Origin: an uncultured Vampirovibrio sp. | Lineage (GTDB): Bacteria > Cyanobacteriota > Vampirovibrionia > Gastranaerophilales > Gastranaerophilaceae | Length of the DNA: 64,000 nucleotides | Assembly (NCBI GenBank): GCA_910578465.1 | Contig: CAJTPW010000004.1 | Location: 127,078 to 191,077, forward strand | Reading direction: 5' to 3' | Part shown: positions 1 to 8,260 of the stretch, piece after piece | Layout of the letters: every line of letters begins with the position of its first letter | How positions within the stretch are numbered: the stretch's first letter is position 1 | Translations under genes and position numbers: made by a program | Notes under the pieces: generated by a model | Databases searched by the model: none | The model's input: the letters and a program-made list of their open reading frames with translations, nothing else | Told to the model about the DNA's origin: nothing

Positions 1-327
1 GTACTCATCATAAATATCCCTTGGAGACGGAGCAAAAACTATGTCCACGCCTGCTTTTTCACAAAGTTTGGAATCGGCTTCAAGTGTTCTCGGGTATTTA
101 TCATAATCTTCGTTCGGACCAAATTGTGTCGGGTTTACAAAAATGCTTACAACAGCAATTTCATTTTCGCTTCTGCATTTTTCAATAAGGCTTAAATGTC
201 CCTTATGTAGGGCTCCCATTGTAGGCACAAGCCCGACCTTAACATCAGCCTTAACATCGGCACCCTTTTCTTTTTGAAGGGATTTTAGTTCATTTCTTAA
301 TTCTTCAACATTGCTTATGATTTTCAA
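1..327 (-). CDS. panC: Pantothenate synthetase, N-terminal part (cut by window edge)
   Basis: This enzyme joins pantoate and beta-alanine using ATP, the last step of pantothenate (coenzyme A precursor) synthesis in the cytoplasm. Reading the minus strand gives the family's N-terminal signature VPTMGALHKGHLSLI, which contains the nucleotide-binding HxGH motif, followed by VSIFVNPTQFGPNEDYDKYPR. I place the start at a TTG at 327 because a strong AGGAAGAGGAGC ribosome site lies just upstream (338-348) and an in-frame stop precedes it. The start overlaps the 3' end of panB by 23 bases, so translation is probably coupled. Only about 109 codons are visible and the C-terminal half lies outside the window. 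Confidence 0.93.
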   Translation of the reverse strand, partial: MKIISNVEELRNELKSLQKEKGADVKADVKVGLVPTMGALHKGHLSLIEKCRSENEIAVVSIFVNPTQFGPNEDYDKYPRTLEADSKLCEKAGVDIVFAPSPRDIYDEY

Positions 328-1147
328 GTTTCTTAAGCTCCTCTTCCTTTAGGCTAAAGCTTTCGGTGTCATTCGGGAAATTTCCCGTTGTAACATCTTC
401 AATATATTTTTTTGCGGCGCTTAAAATCATTTCTTTGGAATCGAAATATTTTCTAGCAAATTTTGGAGAATAATCATCAAATTTTCCGATTAAATCATTT
501 ATAACTAAAATCTGTCCGTCGCAATATGCTCCTGCACCAATGCCGATTGTCGGAATTGCAAGGTTTTCCGTTATATATTTTGCACTCTCTTTTGGCACCA
601 TTTCAAGCACAAGGGAAAAAGCCCCCGCTTCTTCGAGTTTTTTAGCGGTTTCAAGAATTTTTACGGTAGTCTCAAAATCCTTTCCCTGAATTAAATTTCC
701 ACCGATTGTGTTTACATATTGCGGAGTAAAACCAAGGTGTGCCATAACGGGAATGCCTGCTTCGGTCAATCTTTTTACAAGGTTTATAATATATTCCGAC
801 CCGCCTTCGATTTTAACAGCGTCTGCCCCTGCCTTTATAAATCGTCCCGCATTTTTTATCGCTTCTTCAATTGAAACGTTATAGCTTAAAAACGGCATAT
901 CACCCGTAATAAGCGCTTCTTTTGCTCCACGCGCCACGGCTGATGTAAAAATTTCCATTTCATCCATAGAAATTTTTGTTGTCGAATCATATCCCAGAAC
1001 CACATTTGCAACGGAATCTCCGACAAGGATGATATCAATCCCCGCCATATCCAAAAATTTTGCCGTCGGGTAATCGTATGCCGTTAACGCTGTAATTTTC
1101 CTGTTTTCAAGCTTAAACTTTTGAATTTTCTTTGCGGTTTTTTTCAT
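305..1147 (-). CDS. panB: 3-methyl-2-oxobutanoate hydroxymethyltransferase
   Basis: PanB transfers a one-carbon unit from methylene-tetrahydrofolate to ketoisovalerate, making ketopantoate for pantothenate synthesis. The 280-residue product starts MKKTAKKIQKFKLENRK and carries the family motifs ITALTAYDYPTAK, GDSVANVVLGYDST (metal/substrate loop), ADAVKIEGG and the end-of-barrel IPTIGIGAGAYCDGQ. A longer in-frame reading exists (to 1264), but the ATG at 1147 gives the normal family length and has an AGGAA site upstream; the extra 39 residues would read through the yvcK 3' end. It overlaps yvcK by 35 bases upstream and panC downstream, forming a yvcK-panB-panC unit. Confidence 0.95.
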   Translation of the reverse strand: MKKTAKKIQKFKLENRKITALTAYDYPTAKFLDMAGIDIILVGDSVANVVLGYDSTTKISMDEMEIFTSAVARGAKEALITGDMPFLSYNVSIEEAIKNAGRFIKAGADAVKIEGGSEYIINLVKRLTEAGIPVMAHLGFTPQYVNTIGGNLIQGKDFETTVKILETAKKLEEAGAFSLVLEMVPKESAKYITENLAIPTIGIGAGAYCDGQILVINDLIGKFDDYSPKFARKYFDSKEMILSAAKKYIEDVTTGNFPNDTESFSLKEEELKKLENHKQC

Positions 1148-2546
1148 ATTCTTCGCTAAATTCCTGTGTTTCGGACTTATTTGAAATTTCTTTGCACTCG
1201 CATATTTCTTTTGAAGAGCCTTTTTTGGAAGTTTTCCTGTACCAGTAGTAAATGCTTCTGGCAAGGCGTGCGGGAGAATGTCTTACAAGCCCTTCTTTGT
1301 TGTCCTGAATGAGCTTTGATGTTACAATTTCAAGCCCGAGCTTTTTAATTTCAGTGGTGTCAATCTCAACGGGGAGGGAATCTTTTTCTTCATATTTTTT
1401 TGCAAGGTTGTTTGGCAGCTGGTTATTAATTAAAACCGCATCAAACAGAGGTTTTTCGGTTTCTGTGGCCCCGCATTTTTTCATATGGTCAAAGAGTGCC
1501 CTGATATGGTCTGAAGCACTGTAGTTATCGGTTTCTCCGGGTTGGGTCATAATGTTGCAGACGTATATTTTCTTTGCTTTAGCGTCCTGTATTGCCTTTG
1601 AAATGCCTTCTACAAGAAGGTTCGGGATAATTGATGTGTAAAGGCTTCCGGGGCCCAAAATTATTAAATCGGCATTGTTTATAGCTTCGATTACTTCGTT
1701 TGAGGGTTTACAAACTTTGGGTTCACAGAAAAGCTCGATTATTTTTTTGCCCGATTCGGGGATTTGGCTTTCCCCTTTAACGTATGAACCGTCTTCCATT
1801 TTTGCAATAAGGCGCATATCATCTGTTGTTGCGGGAATTACCTTGCCTCTTATAAGTAAAACCTTGGAGGATTCTTTAATTGCCGTTATCATATCTCCGC
1901 AAATTGCTGTCATTGCGGTAATAAATAAGTTTCCAAAGCTGTGTCCTTCAAGCCCTTCGCCTGTTTTAAACCTGTATTGAAAAAGCTGGGTTACAATATC
2001 ATCATCATCCGCAAGGGCTGCGATACAGTTTCTGATATCTCCGGGGGGCAGAATTCCCATTTCTTCGCGCAAGCGTCCTGATGAGCCGCCGTCATCGCCC
2101 ACGGTTACAATTGCTGTTATGTTATTTGTAATCTTTTTAATCCCTTTGAGCATTGTAGAAAGGCCTGTTCCGCCTCCTATTGCAACAATTTTCGGGCCGT
2201 GGTTCAATTTCATTCTACGGTATAAGGTTTCGCCCATTGTACTCTGGTTTCTTGTGCCGTTTAAATCAAGCATTGAAAAGTTTGTTTTTTTCCAGGCCTG
2301 AATAAAGATATATGCTCCAAAACCTATGAAGACGAGCCCTGCAAATTCCGCAGGAACAACATGAAAAATTTTCTTTGCGGTTGAAACTATAAAATAAATA
2401 GGTTCAAGCCTGAATACAAGTGTAATACCGATAGCGGCAAGTACGGAACCTAAAACAATCAGTGCGAACCATCTTTTAATTCTTAACCCGGGCACAAGCC
2501 AGATAGCGTCTTTTGGCATTCTTACTTTGGAATTCAAAAATTTCAT
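1113..2546 (-). CDS. YvcK/GlmR-type gluconeogenesis factor with N-terminal membrane pair
   Basis: This is a CofD-like Rossmann-fold protein of the YvcK (GlmR) family, which controls carbon flow toward cell-wall precursors in other bacteria. The core begins near residue 118 with KIVAIGGGTGLSTMLKG and continues VTVGDDGGSSGRLREE, GILPPGDIRNCIAAL and LIILGPGSLYTSIIPNLL, all diagnostic. Before the core are two hydrophobic segments (about residues 25-48 and 64-84), an extension typical of cyanobacterial-type and some other YvcK proteins and absent from the short Bacillus form. A GGAGG site lies upstream of 2546. The gene leads the panB-panC unit; a regulatory link between them is only suggested by the overlap. 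Confidence 0.9.
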   Translation of the reverse strand: MKFLNSKVRMPKDAIWLVPGLRIKRWFALIVLGSVLAAIGITLVFRLEPIYFIVSTAKKIFHVVPAEFAGLVFIGFGAYIFIQAWKKTNFSMLDLNGTRNQSTMGETLYRRMKLNHGPKIVAIGGGTGLSTMLKGIKKITNNITAIVTVGDDGGSSGRLREEMGILPPGDIRNCIAALADDDDIVTQLFQYRFKTGEGLEGHSFGNLFITAMTAICGDMITAIKESSKVLLIRGKVIPATTDDMRLIAKMEDGSYVKGESQIPESGKKIIELFCEPKVCKPSNEVIEAINNADLIILGPGSLYTSIIPNLLVEGISKAIQDAKAKKIYVCNIMTQPGETDNYSASDHIRALFDHMKKCGATETEKPLFDAVLINNQLPNNLAKKYEEKDSLPVEIDTTEIKKLGLEIVTSKLIQDNKEGLVRHSPARLARSIYYWYRKTSKKGSSKEICECKEISNKSETQEFSEEYEKNRKENSKV

Positions 2547-2587
2547 AATTTAAGCTTTAAATCCTCCGATTGTACTCCTGATTGTAT

Positions 2588-3232
2588 TTATAGTTGTTCC
2601 TGCACCCTGTTAAAGTTTATGGGGCTCGGCTTTATAACATCATATGCCCTTTTTGCATTTTCAAGGTCTTTAAAATGTACCGTTTCAGGCACGACAGACA
2701 TCTCTCTTAATTGTCTTACAGACATTGTATCACTAAATAATACTTCATATGTACAGTTTATCCCGACTTCTTTTTGAATTATTTCTTTTATTTCAGGATC
2801 TCCGACAATTAAATTAAGCCAAGGGTTGAATTTCTTTACCGCAAGTGCAACGGAGCGTGCAAAATCAGCATCCGTATTTAATTTTTCATACATTGCGCCG
2901 TGGCATCTTACATTCTCTATTTCAACATTTAATGTATTTGCAAAGGATGAAATCGCGCTCAGCTGGTAAATTACCATAGCTTCGATTTCTTCATTATTCA
3001 TTTCCATATTGCGGTAGCCAAAACCTGAAATATCAGGATAGCCGATGTGTGCTCCAACTGCAAGATTATTGTTTTTTGCAAATTCAAGAGCTTTTTTAAT
3101 GCTTAAAGGGTCGCCTGCGTGAAAACCTGCGGAAATATTAACGGAACTCATATATTTTGCAATATCGTATGCGTTTTCGTTTCTATAAATTCCGTATTCC
3201 TGTGCTAAATCAGAGTTAAAGTCAAACACCAT
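2588..3232 (-). CDS. LamB/YcsF family protein (PxpA-like)
   Basis: The product resembles subunit A of bacterial 5-oxoprolinase (PxpA), which opens pyroglutamate to glutamate together with PxpB and PxpC. Visible family motifs are FNSDLAQEYG (normally DLNCDLGEGFG), VNISAGFHAGDP (normally NIACGFHAGDP), VGAHIGYPDISGFG and VRCHGAMYEKL. It has 214 residues, shorter than the usual 245-255, and the conserved Cys of the ACGFHAGDP motif is Ser. No pxpB or pxpC partner is present next to it, so an independent role, or loss of oxoprolinase activity, is possible. It is transcribed leftward 41 bases upstream of yvcK. Confidence 0.75.
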   Translation of the reverse strand: MVFDFNSDLAQEYGIYRNENAYDIAKYMSSVNISAGFHAGDPLSIKKALEFAKNNNLAVGAHIGYPDISGFGYRNMEMNNEEIEAMVIYQLSAISSFANTLNVEIENVRCHGAMYEKLNTDADFARSVALAVKKFNPWLNLIVGDPEIKEIIQKEVGINCTYEVLFSDTMSVRQLREMSVVPETVHFKDLENAKRAYDVIKPSPINFNRVQEQL

Positions 3233-3409
3233 CTAATATCCTCTACGCCTTTCAAAAATTTTAAGACAATTTTCAAAACAATTATACTACAAAAAATCCT
3301 TTGAGTTGTATTTACTAACAGTTTTTTTACAATTATAATAAGGAAAAATTCGGATACGAATTTGGCAGATGAAAACTTAAGGTTTGAAGTATAAAATTGG
3401 AAGTATAAA

Positions 3410-4063
3410 ATGAATGAAAATGTATTTGTTGTAAATCACCCGATTGTTGCACACAATTTAACCATTTTACGAGACAAAGAAACGGACACGGAAAAATTTA
3501 ACCACGCCCTTAAAAGAATTTCTTACGCACTTTTTTTTGAGGGGACAAAATTTTTGCCGACGGTTGAAGCTCCTGTAGAAACGCCTATTTGCAAGACAAT
3601 GTCTCCTGTTATTGACCCTGAAATTGAAATTATTATATCCCCTATTTTAAGGGCGGGGCTTGTTTTCTCTGATGTTGCTCAGGAAATTCTTCCCTTTTGT
3701 CATATTCATCATCTCGGGATGTATCGAAATGAAGAAACGCTTGAGCCTATCTGGTATTACAACAAGATGAAGGGTAAATTAAAAGACCCGAAAAAAACTT
3801 TTGTGTTTATTTTAGATCCTATGCTTGCAACGGGAAATTCAGGCTATGATGCCGTTCATAATTTTATTAAACAAAAAATCCCGCAGGAAAATATGATTTT
3901 TGTAAGTTTAATTTCCGCCCCGCAAGGGATTGAAAGACTTACAAGCAACTACCCCGAATTAAAAATCGTGACGTCAAAAATTGATGAAAAACTGAATGAT
4001 AAAGGTTATATTGTTCCGGGGCTCGGTGATGCGGGTGACAGAATTTTCAATACCGTGTATTAA
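3410..4063 (+). CDS. upp: Uracil phosphoribosyltransferase
   Basis: Upp salvages uracil by joining it to PRPP to give UMP. The 217-residue protein has the family hallmarks: ISPILRAGLVFSD in the first half, the PRPP loop FILDPMLATGNSGYDAV (about residues 142-158), and the uracil-binding C-terminal motif GYIVPGLGDAGDRIFNT. A possible -10 (TATAAT near 3334) lies about 70 bases upstream, giving a normal leader, and GGAAG precedes the ATG. It stands alone, divergent from the LamB/YcsF gene. Confidence 0.96.
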   Translation: MNENVFVVNHPIVAHNLTILRDKETDTEKFNHALKRISYALFFEGTKFLPTVEAPVETPICKTMSPVIDPEIEIIISPILRAGLVFSDVAQEILPFCHIHHLGMYRNEETLEPIWYYNKMKGKLKDPKKTFVFILDPMLATGNSGYDAVHNFIKQKIPQENMIFVSLISAPQGIERLTSNYPELKIVTSKIDEKLNDKGYIVPGLGDAGDRIFNTVY

Positions 4064-4141
4064 CCCTTGTTTTTAGTGCGGGTGAAAGAAAACTTTTTTC
4101 ATGGTTTATATATTTGTAATAAAGAATGAAAAAGGTTAGTT

Positions 4142-5104
4142 ATGTTTATAAATTCTGTTCAAAACATTTCTTTTAAAGGCATAATAGATACCCATGTCCA
4201 CACAGGGCACTGGTATAAACAGGGTGAGAGCGGTTATTATTACGGAAAAAACTTTACGGACAACTTTAAAGCGCCTTTAAGAAATACAAGCGGCACTTCT
4301 GAAGCCGATACCTTTACAAGGAATACGGATAGAGTTGATAATATGCTGGTTTCTGATTTGGATGTTATGTCCGAAGAATACTACAGGGGTGAATTTTTCG
4401 GGAACGAAGATTTCCTGAAAACACTTGAAGAAGACCCTTTTTATGTGCCTCTTGCAGTTTGCAGACCCGATAAAACAAACGGGGATACAAAAGACATTGA
4501 AAAACTTCTTGAAAAATATCCGAAAAGTTTTGCAGGCTTTAAATTTCATCCCGAAGCAATGAATTTACCTGCTGATGATTGCAGGTATGAACCTTATATG
4601 AAGCTTGCGCAGGAAAAGAATTTCCCTTGTATGTTCCATTCGGAAGGCGAAGGGGTTTCCGGTGTCCGTGCAATTTATAATCTTGCAAAGAAATTTCCGA
4701 ATGTTCCTGTTATTTTAGCGCATATGGGCGCGGGCGGGGCTTTTTGCCATCAAAAGGCGATAGATGTGTTTGAAGAATCCCTTAAAAACGATAATGCAAA
4801 TTTGTATGTTGATTTAAGCTGGGTAGATTGGGAAAACGGGCTGCCCTCTTTTGAAAAACCTTCCGTAAAAAAAGTTATTGATGTTGCGCTTCAATATGAT
4901 GCGCTTGATCATATTTTATTTGCAACGGATACGCCTCTCGGGTGTTTCGGTGAAAATCCCGAGGGCGGGAAAAGTCCTTTAGAAGCGTATGAATTATCTG
5001 TTGAAACTCTTCAAAATTTTATTAAAAGAAATTATCCTGAAAATTACAATGAAATTTTAAACGGTATTTTCCACGACAATGCCGCAAAGTTGTTTGATAT
5101 ATAA
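4142..5104 (+). CDS. Amidohydrolase-family protein with N-terminal SFKG leader
   Basis: This 320-residue protein is a metal-dependent TIM-barrel hydrolase of the amidohydrolase-2 type. Metal ligands are visible as IDTHVHTGHW (HxH, about residues 15-23), MFHSEGEG, ILAHMGAGG and LFATDTPLGCFG. The substrate cannot be told from sequence. The first 13 residues, MFINSVQNISFKG, are an extra leader placed directly before the first barrel strand; the same kind of leader occurs on several unrelated proteins in this window. No classical signal peptide is seen. An AAAGG ribosome site precedes the ATG and a strong terminator follows the stop. Confidence 0.8.
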   Translation: MFINSVQNISFKGIIDTHVHTGHWYKQGESGYYYGKNFTDNFKAPLRNTSGTSEADTFTRNTDRVDNMLVSDLDVMSEEYYRGEFFGNEDFLKTLEEDPFYVPLAVCRPDKTNGDTKDIEKLLEKYPKSFAGFKFHPEAMNLPADDCRYEPYMKLAQEKNFPCMFHSEGEGVSGVRAIYNLAKKFPNVPVILAHMGAGGAFCHQKAIDVFEESLKNDNANLYVDLSWVDWENGLPSFEKPSVKKVIDVALQYDALDHILFATDTPLGCFGENPEGGKSPLEAYELSVETLQNFIKRNYPENYNEILNGIFHDNAAKLFDI

Positions 5105-5119
5105 TAAATTTTGCTTAAT

Positions 5120-5153
5120 AAAACTCCCTTTGCCGTTAAGGTAAGGGAGTTTT
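5120..5153. terminator. Bidirectional intrinsic terminator
   Basis: A perfect 11-bp inverted repeat (AAAACTCCCTT / AAGGGAGTTTT, 12-base loop) sits between the converging amidohydrolase gene and the GH57 gene. The flanking A and T runs would let it act in both directions. Confidence 0.85.
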
Positions 5154-5184
5154 AAAGCTTTTTTGCATATGGTTTAACAGAGTT

Positions 5185-6918
5185 TTAATCCTTATAAAGC
5201 GGGGCAAGTTTTGCTTCCTGCTGAGGAATTACCCCTTCTTCAATAGGAAGGTAAACCCTGTAATCAATTTCGGCAAAGCAGTTATCGATTTCTTCAATTG
5301 CCCTGAGAGCGTCTTCATTGATATTTCCTGATTCAATCATATCGGCAATTTCTTCAAACCGACTAACATGTTCTCTAAATCTGTCTGTTGCATAGTCTTT
5401 AGCCTGCCATGTTGTAATTAAGAACGGCCAGTCGGAACTTTGCAGTAACAGGTTTTCTCTTGCCAATTGGTTTAAAGCTCTCAATAAAAGCTTATCTTCC
5501 GGTTGTTTTTCGTATTTTGATACAACATCAATCATTCTCTTTTCGCAGGAATGAATGATTGGCCACATCCATTCGGTGAGATGGTTTTGCCATACCCAGA
5601 AGTGTCCGCCCTGCCCCCATGAACTTTCAGGGATTTGAATGGCGTCTGTCGGCGGATGTGCCTTTAAGTACTCACCTGCAGTCATTCTTTCAACCTCAGG
5701 AAGGAATTGGTTTAATTTTTTAATAACCTGCTTAATGAATTCAACCCCTTCAAACCACCAGTGGCCGTATAATTCGGTGTCAAATGATACCATACAGAGG
5801 CCTTCTTTGCCGTTGTGAGACATTTTGTAGTCGTTTAAAAGGTGATAAAGAAGGGTTGTATAGTGGTCTGAATTTGAATTAACCTGACTCATTGCAAGTA
5901 CGGGGTCATAGAGCATTTTATCCCCTAAATCCGTATTGGATGAAGTAATTCTCCAGTAGTGCATACCTGAATTCGGGTCTTTTCTGTGGAATTCTCTATA
6001 GCAACCGTCTCCCGGGTATCCGTCCGCTGCGGACCATACCTGAAAACCTGCTCTGTCGTTTCTGCCCATCACGGCAACCTGCGCATCGGGAAGCCAATAT
6101 GCGCTGTAGGTGTCATATCCTGTTACCTCTCTTTTTGGAAGCGGGATATATTCAATATTTCCGTAAACTCCGATTGTTCTTCTGTTTCCGATTGAGTTTC
6201 CGCCTTCAATAACGTGAGATTCCGTAAAGAAGTACTCAATGTCGTTATTTTGAAGGGTAACTTCAATTGCGGGGCGCCATTTTTTCTTACCGTCTTTTCC
6301 CGTAAATTCATAACCCTGTCTGTAGGCACATTCGGGCAGCCAGCAGCCTTTTGCCTTTTTGCCGAAAAATCTTTTTGTTGTATCGGAGCCTACTTTAAAC
6401 TGGGCATTAAGGTTTGTATCCGTTGCAAGAAGCGGTGAAAAACCGTGTGTTGCGCCTGAAGTTGTAATTTCAATACATTCAAGTTCCTGATATTTTTTAA
6501 ATCCTGCAATCAGGTCTTTATTAAATTTATTGATAAAAAGGTCTTTTATGTGGTTAAACCAGTCGAAATAGTATTTTGCAAGATATTTCAAATGCTGTGA
6601 GTGCGCCACTTCAGGGTCAGGGTAGCGCTCCAAATCTCCTGATACTGCCTTAATCCTTGTATCAAGATAGTCGATAAAGCCTTGTTTTAAGTGTTCATCG
6701 TTTAATTGTTCGGCTAAAACAGGCGTAATACCTATCGTAAGCTTTGCTTTTATGCCTTCATCATAAAGTTCTGAGATTATATTTAAAAGCGGAACGTATG
6801 TTTCTGCCATACATTCGTATAAATTTTCCTCTCCAAACGGCCACATACCTGCTTTTCTGTAATACGGGAGGTGGGAATGAAGCATAAATACGAACTGTCC
6901 GACTGATTTTTGACCCAT
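5185..6918 (-). CDS. GH57 1,4-alpha-glucan branching enzyme
   Basis: Glycoside hydrolase family 57 proteins of this layout make alpha-1,6 branches in glycogen. The 577-residue product shows the ordered conserved regions: HSHLPYYRKAG (residues 14-24), GCWLPECAY with the nucleophile Glu (about 196), and FDTELYGHWWFEG with the acid/base Asp (about 380), followed by the helical DUF1957-type C-terminal half. I chose the ATG at 6918 because a GGAGA site precedes it and the next 40 upstream codons are not family-like. It is monocistronic here, with no other glycogen genes nearby. Branching activity rather than amylase activity is inferred from the ECAY and DTELYGHWW variants. Confidence 0.87.
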   Translation of the reverse strand: MGQKSVGQFVFMLHSHLPYYRKAGMWPFGEENLYECMAETYVPLLNIISELYDEGIKAKLTIGITPVLAEQLNDEHLKQGFIDYLDTRIKAVSGDLERYPDPEVAHSQHLKYLAKYYFDWFNHIKDLFINKFNKDLIAGFKKYQELECIEITTSGATHGFSPLLATDTNLNAQFKVGSDTTKRFFGKKAKGCWLPECAYRQGYEFTGKDGKKKWRPAIEVTLQNNDIEYFFTESHVIEGGNSIGNRRTIGVYGNIEYIPLPKREVTGYDTYSAYWLPDAQVAVMGRNDRAGFQVWSAADGYPGDGCYREFHRKDPNSGMHYWRITSSNTDLGDKMLYDPVLAMSQVNSNSDHYTTLLYHLLNDYKMSHNGKEGLCMVSFDTELYGHWWFEGVEFIKQVIKKLNQFLPEVERMTAGEYLKAHPPTDAIQIPESSWGQGGHFWVWQNHLTEWMWPIIHSCEKRMIDVVSKYEKQPEDKLLLRALNQLARENLLLQSSDWPFLITTWQAKDYATDRFREHVSRFEEIADMIESGNINEDALRAIEEIDNCFAEIDYRVYLPIEEGVIPQQEAKLAPLYKD

Positions 6919-7223
6919 TTTATTTCTCCATAATAAATCTGATACCCACAGTAAAACTGATACATTTCTTATATCACAAAACGATTTAAAATATAAGCCA
7001 TAAGAATTAGTACACGGGTATAAATTTTTTATTTCCAATCAGGCTTATGATATTAATTCCATTGACTTTTCAGGGTTTAAAAAAGTTTTGAAAAAAAATT
7101 GTATTTGTAAAGAATTGTGAATTAAAATATATACAATCAGGATACAACCAGGCCGGATATTTTGTCGGATTTTTTTGTTTTAAGGCCGCACTGAAAGGCT
7201 TATTAATACCTGCATAATGCCTG
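6919..7223. other. Intergenic stretch upstream of the GH57 gene
   Basis: About 305 AT-rich bases between the end of era and the GH57 start. It must hold the GH57 promoter and 5' leader. I see no convincing gene, RNA or strong hairpin; only a weak GGC/GCC inverted repeat just after the era stop. Confidence 0.5.
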
Positions 7224-8126
7224 CTATATCTTCTTTTCAAACCCAAGCGCTTTAAGCGCGTTGTTATCTTTTTGCCAGTTTTTCTTTACCTTTACAAAAA
7301 GCTCTAAAAAAACTTTGTTCTGGGCAATATCTTCGATTTCTTTCCTTGCCTCGGTGCCGATTTTTTTAAGCATTGCCCCGCCTTTGCCGATTATTATTCC
7401 CTTCTGGCTTTCTTGTGATACTATTATTTGTGCCTTTATGCGGTCTATGGTTTCGGTTTGTTTGTAATCTTCAACCAAAACTGCAACCGAATGAGGAATT
7501 TCATCTTTTGTGTTTAAAATAATTTTTTCTCTGATAACTTCAGAAACAATAGCCCTCATGTTTTGATCGGTGATTTCATCGTCAGGATAAAGTTTTTCGC
7601 CTAAAGACAGGTATTCTTTAATTTTTTCCAGAAGAACTTGAACGTTTTTGCCTGTTTTTGCACTTATTTTAACCACGGGCAGATTTTTTTCAAAAAGTTT
7701 TTTATAAGAAATAATATTGTTTTCAAGCTTTATCGGAGATACTGTATCAATTTTATTTGCGACAATTATAACGGGCTTATTTAAAGCAGAGAGGTAATTT
7801 TCAACAATCCACCCGTCGCCTGCGCCTGCTTCATCTTTTGAATCAACCAGAAACAGCACAACGTCAGAATCTTCAATAGAAGATTTTGATTCATCGGCTA
7901 AAAATTCGCCAAGTTTATTTAAAGGTTTGTGCACCCCCGGGGTATCTATAAAAATAATTTGAGAAGTGTCGTCCGTGAAAATGCACTTTATCTGGTATCT
8001 TGTGGTTTGGGCAACGGGGGTTGTGATTGCGATTTTTTGTCCTGCAATCTTATTTAAAAGAGTTGATTTTCCGACGTTTGGCCGCGCAATTAAAGTTACA
8101 AAGCCTGTTTTAAAGTTTTTTGTCAT
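7224..8126 (-). CDS. era: GTPase Era
   Basis: Era binds GTP and the 3' end of 16S rRNA and is needed for small-subunit maturation. The 300-residue protein has the G1 loop ARPNVGKST (residues 14-22; most Era proteins have Gly rather than Ala at the first position), the effector region TPVAQTTRYQIKCI, the G3 motif DTPGVHKP and the G4 motif NKID. A C-terminal KH RNA-binding domain follows with GKGGAMLKKIGTEARKEIE. Length and order match the family. It is divergent from the membrane-protein gene at 8261. Confidence 0.95.
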   Translation of the reverse strand: MTKNFKTGFVTLIARPNVGKSTLLNKIAGQKIAITTPVAQTTRYQIKCIFTDDTSQIIFIDTPGVHKPLNKLGEFLADESKSSIEDSDVVLFLVDSKDEAGAGDGWIVENYLSALNKPVIIVANKIDTVSPIKLENNIISYKKLFEKNLPVVKISAKTGKNVQVLLEKIKEYLSLGEKLYPDDEITDQNMRAIVSEVIREKIILNTKDEIPHSVAVLVEDYKQTETIDRIKAQIIVSQESQKGIIIGKGGAMLKKIGTEARKEIEDIAQNKVFLELFVKVKKNWQKDNNALKALGFEKKI

Positions 8127-8260
8127 TATATTGTCCCTAAGATTTTATTCTTTTTTGCTATTGTTTTTTTGCCAGTTTTTTGTATTCATAGTATAATTAC
8201 CTTTGTAATTTATTATAATATAGTACATACAAAAAAATCCAATATTGAAGGGATAGAAGG

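Noticed and set aside
5185..7038. A longer GH57 start at 7038
   Set aside because: The ATG at 6918 has a good ribosome site and begins right before the conserved first strand; the extra 40 residues are not family-like.
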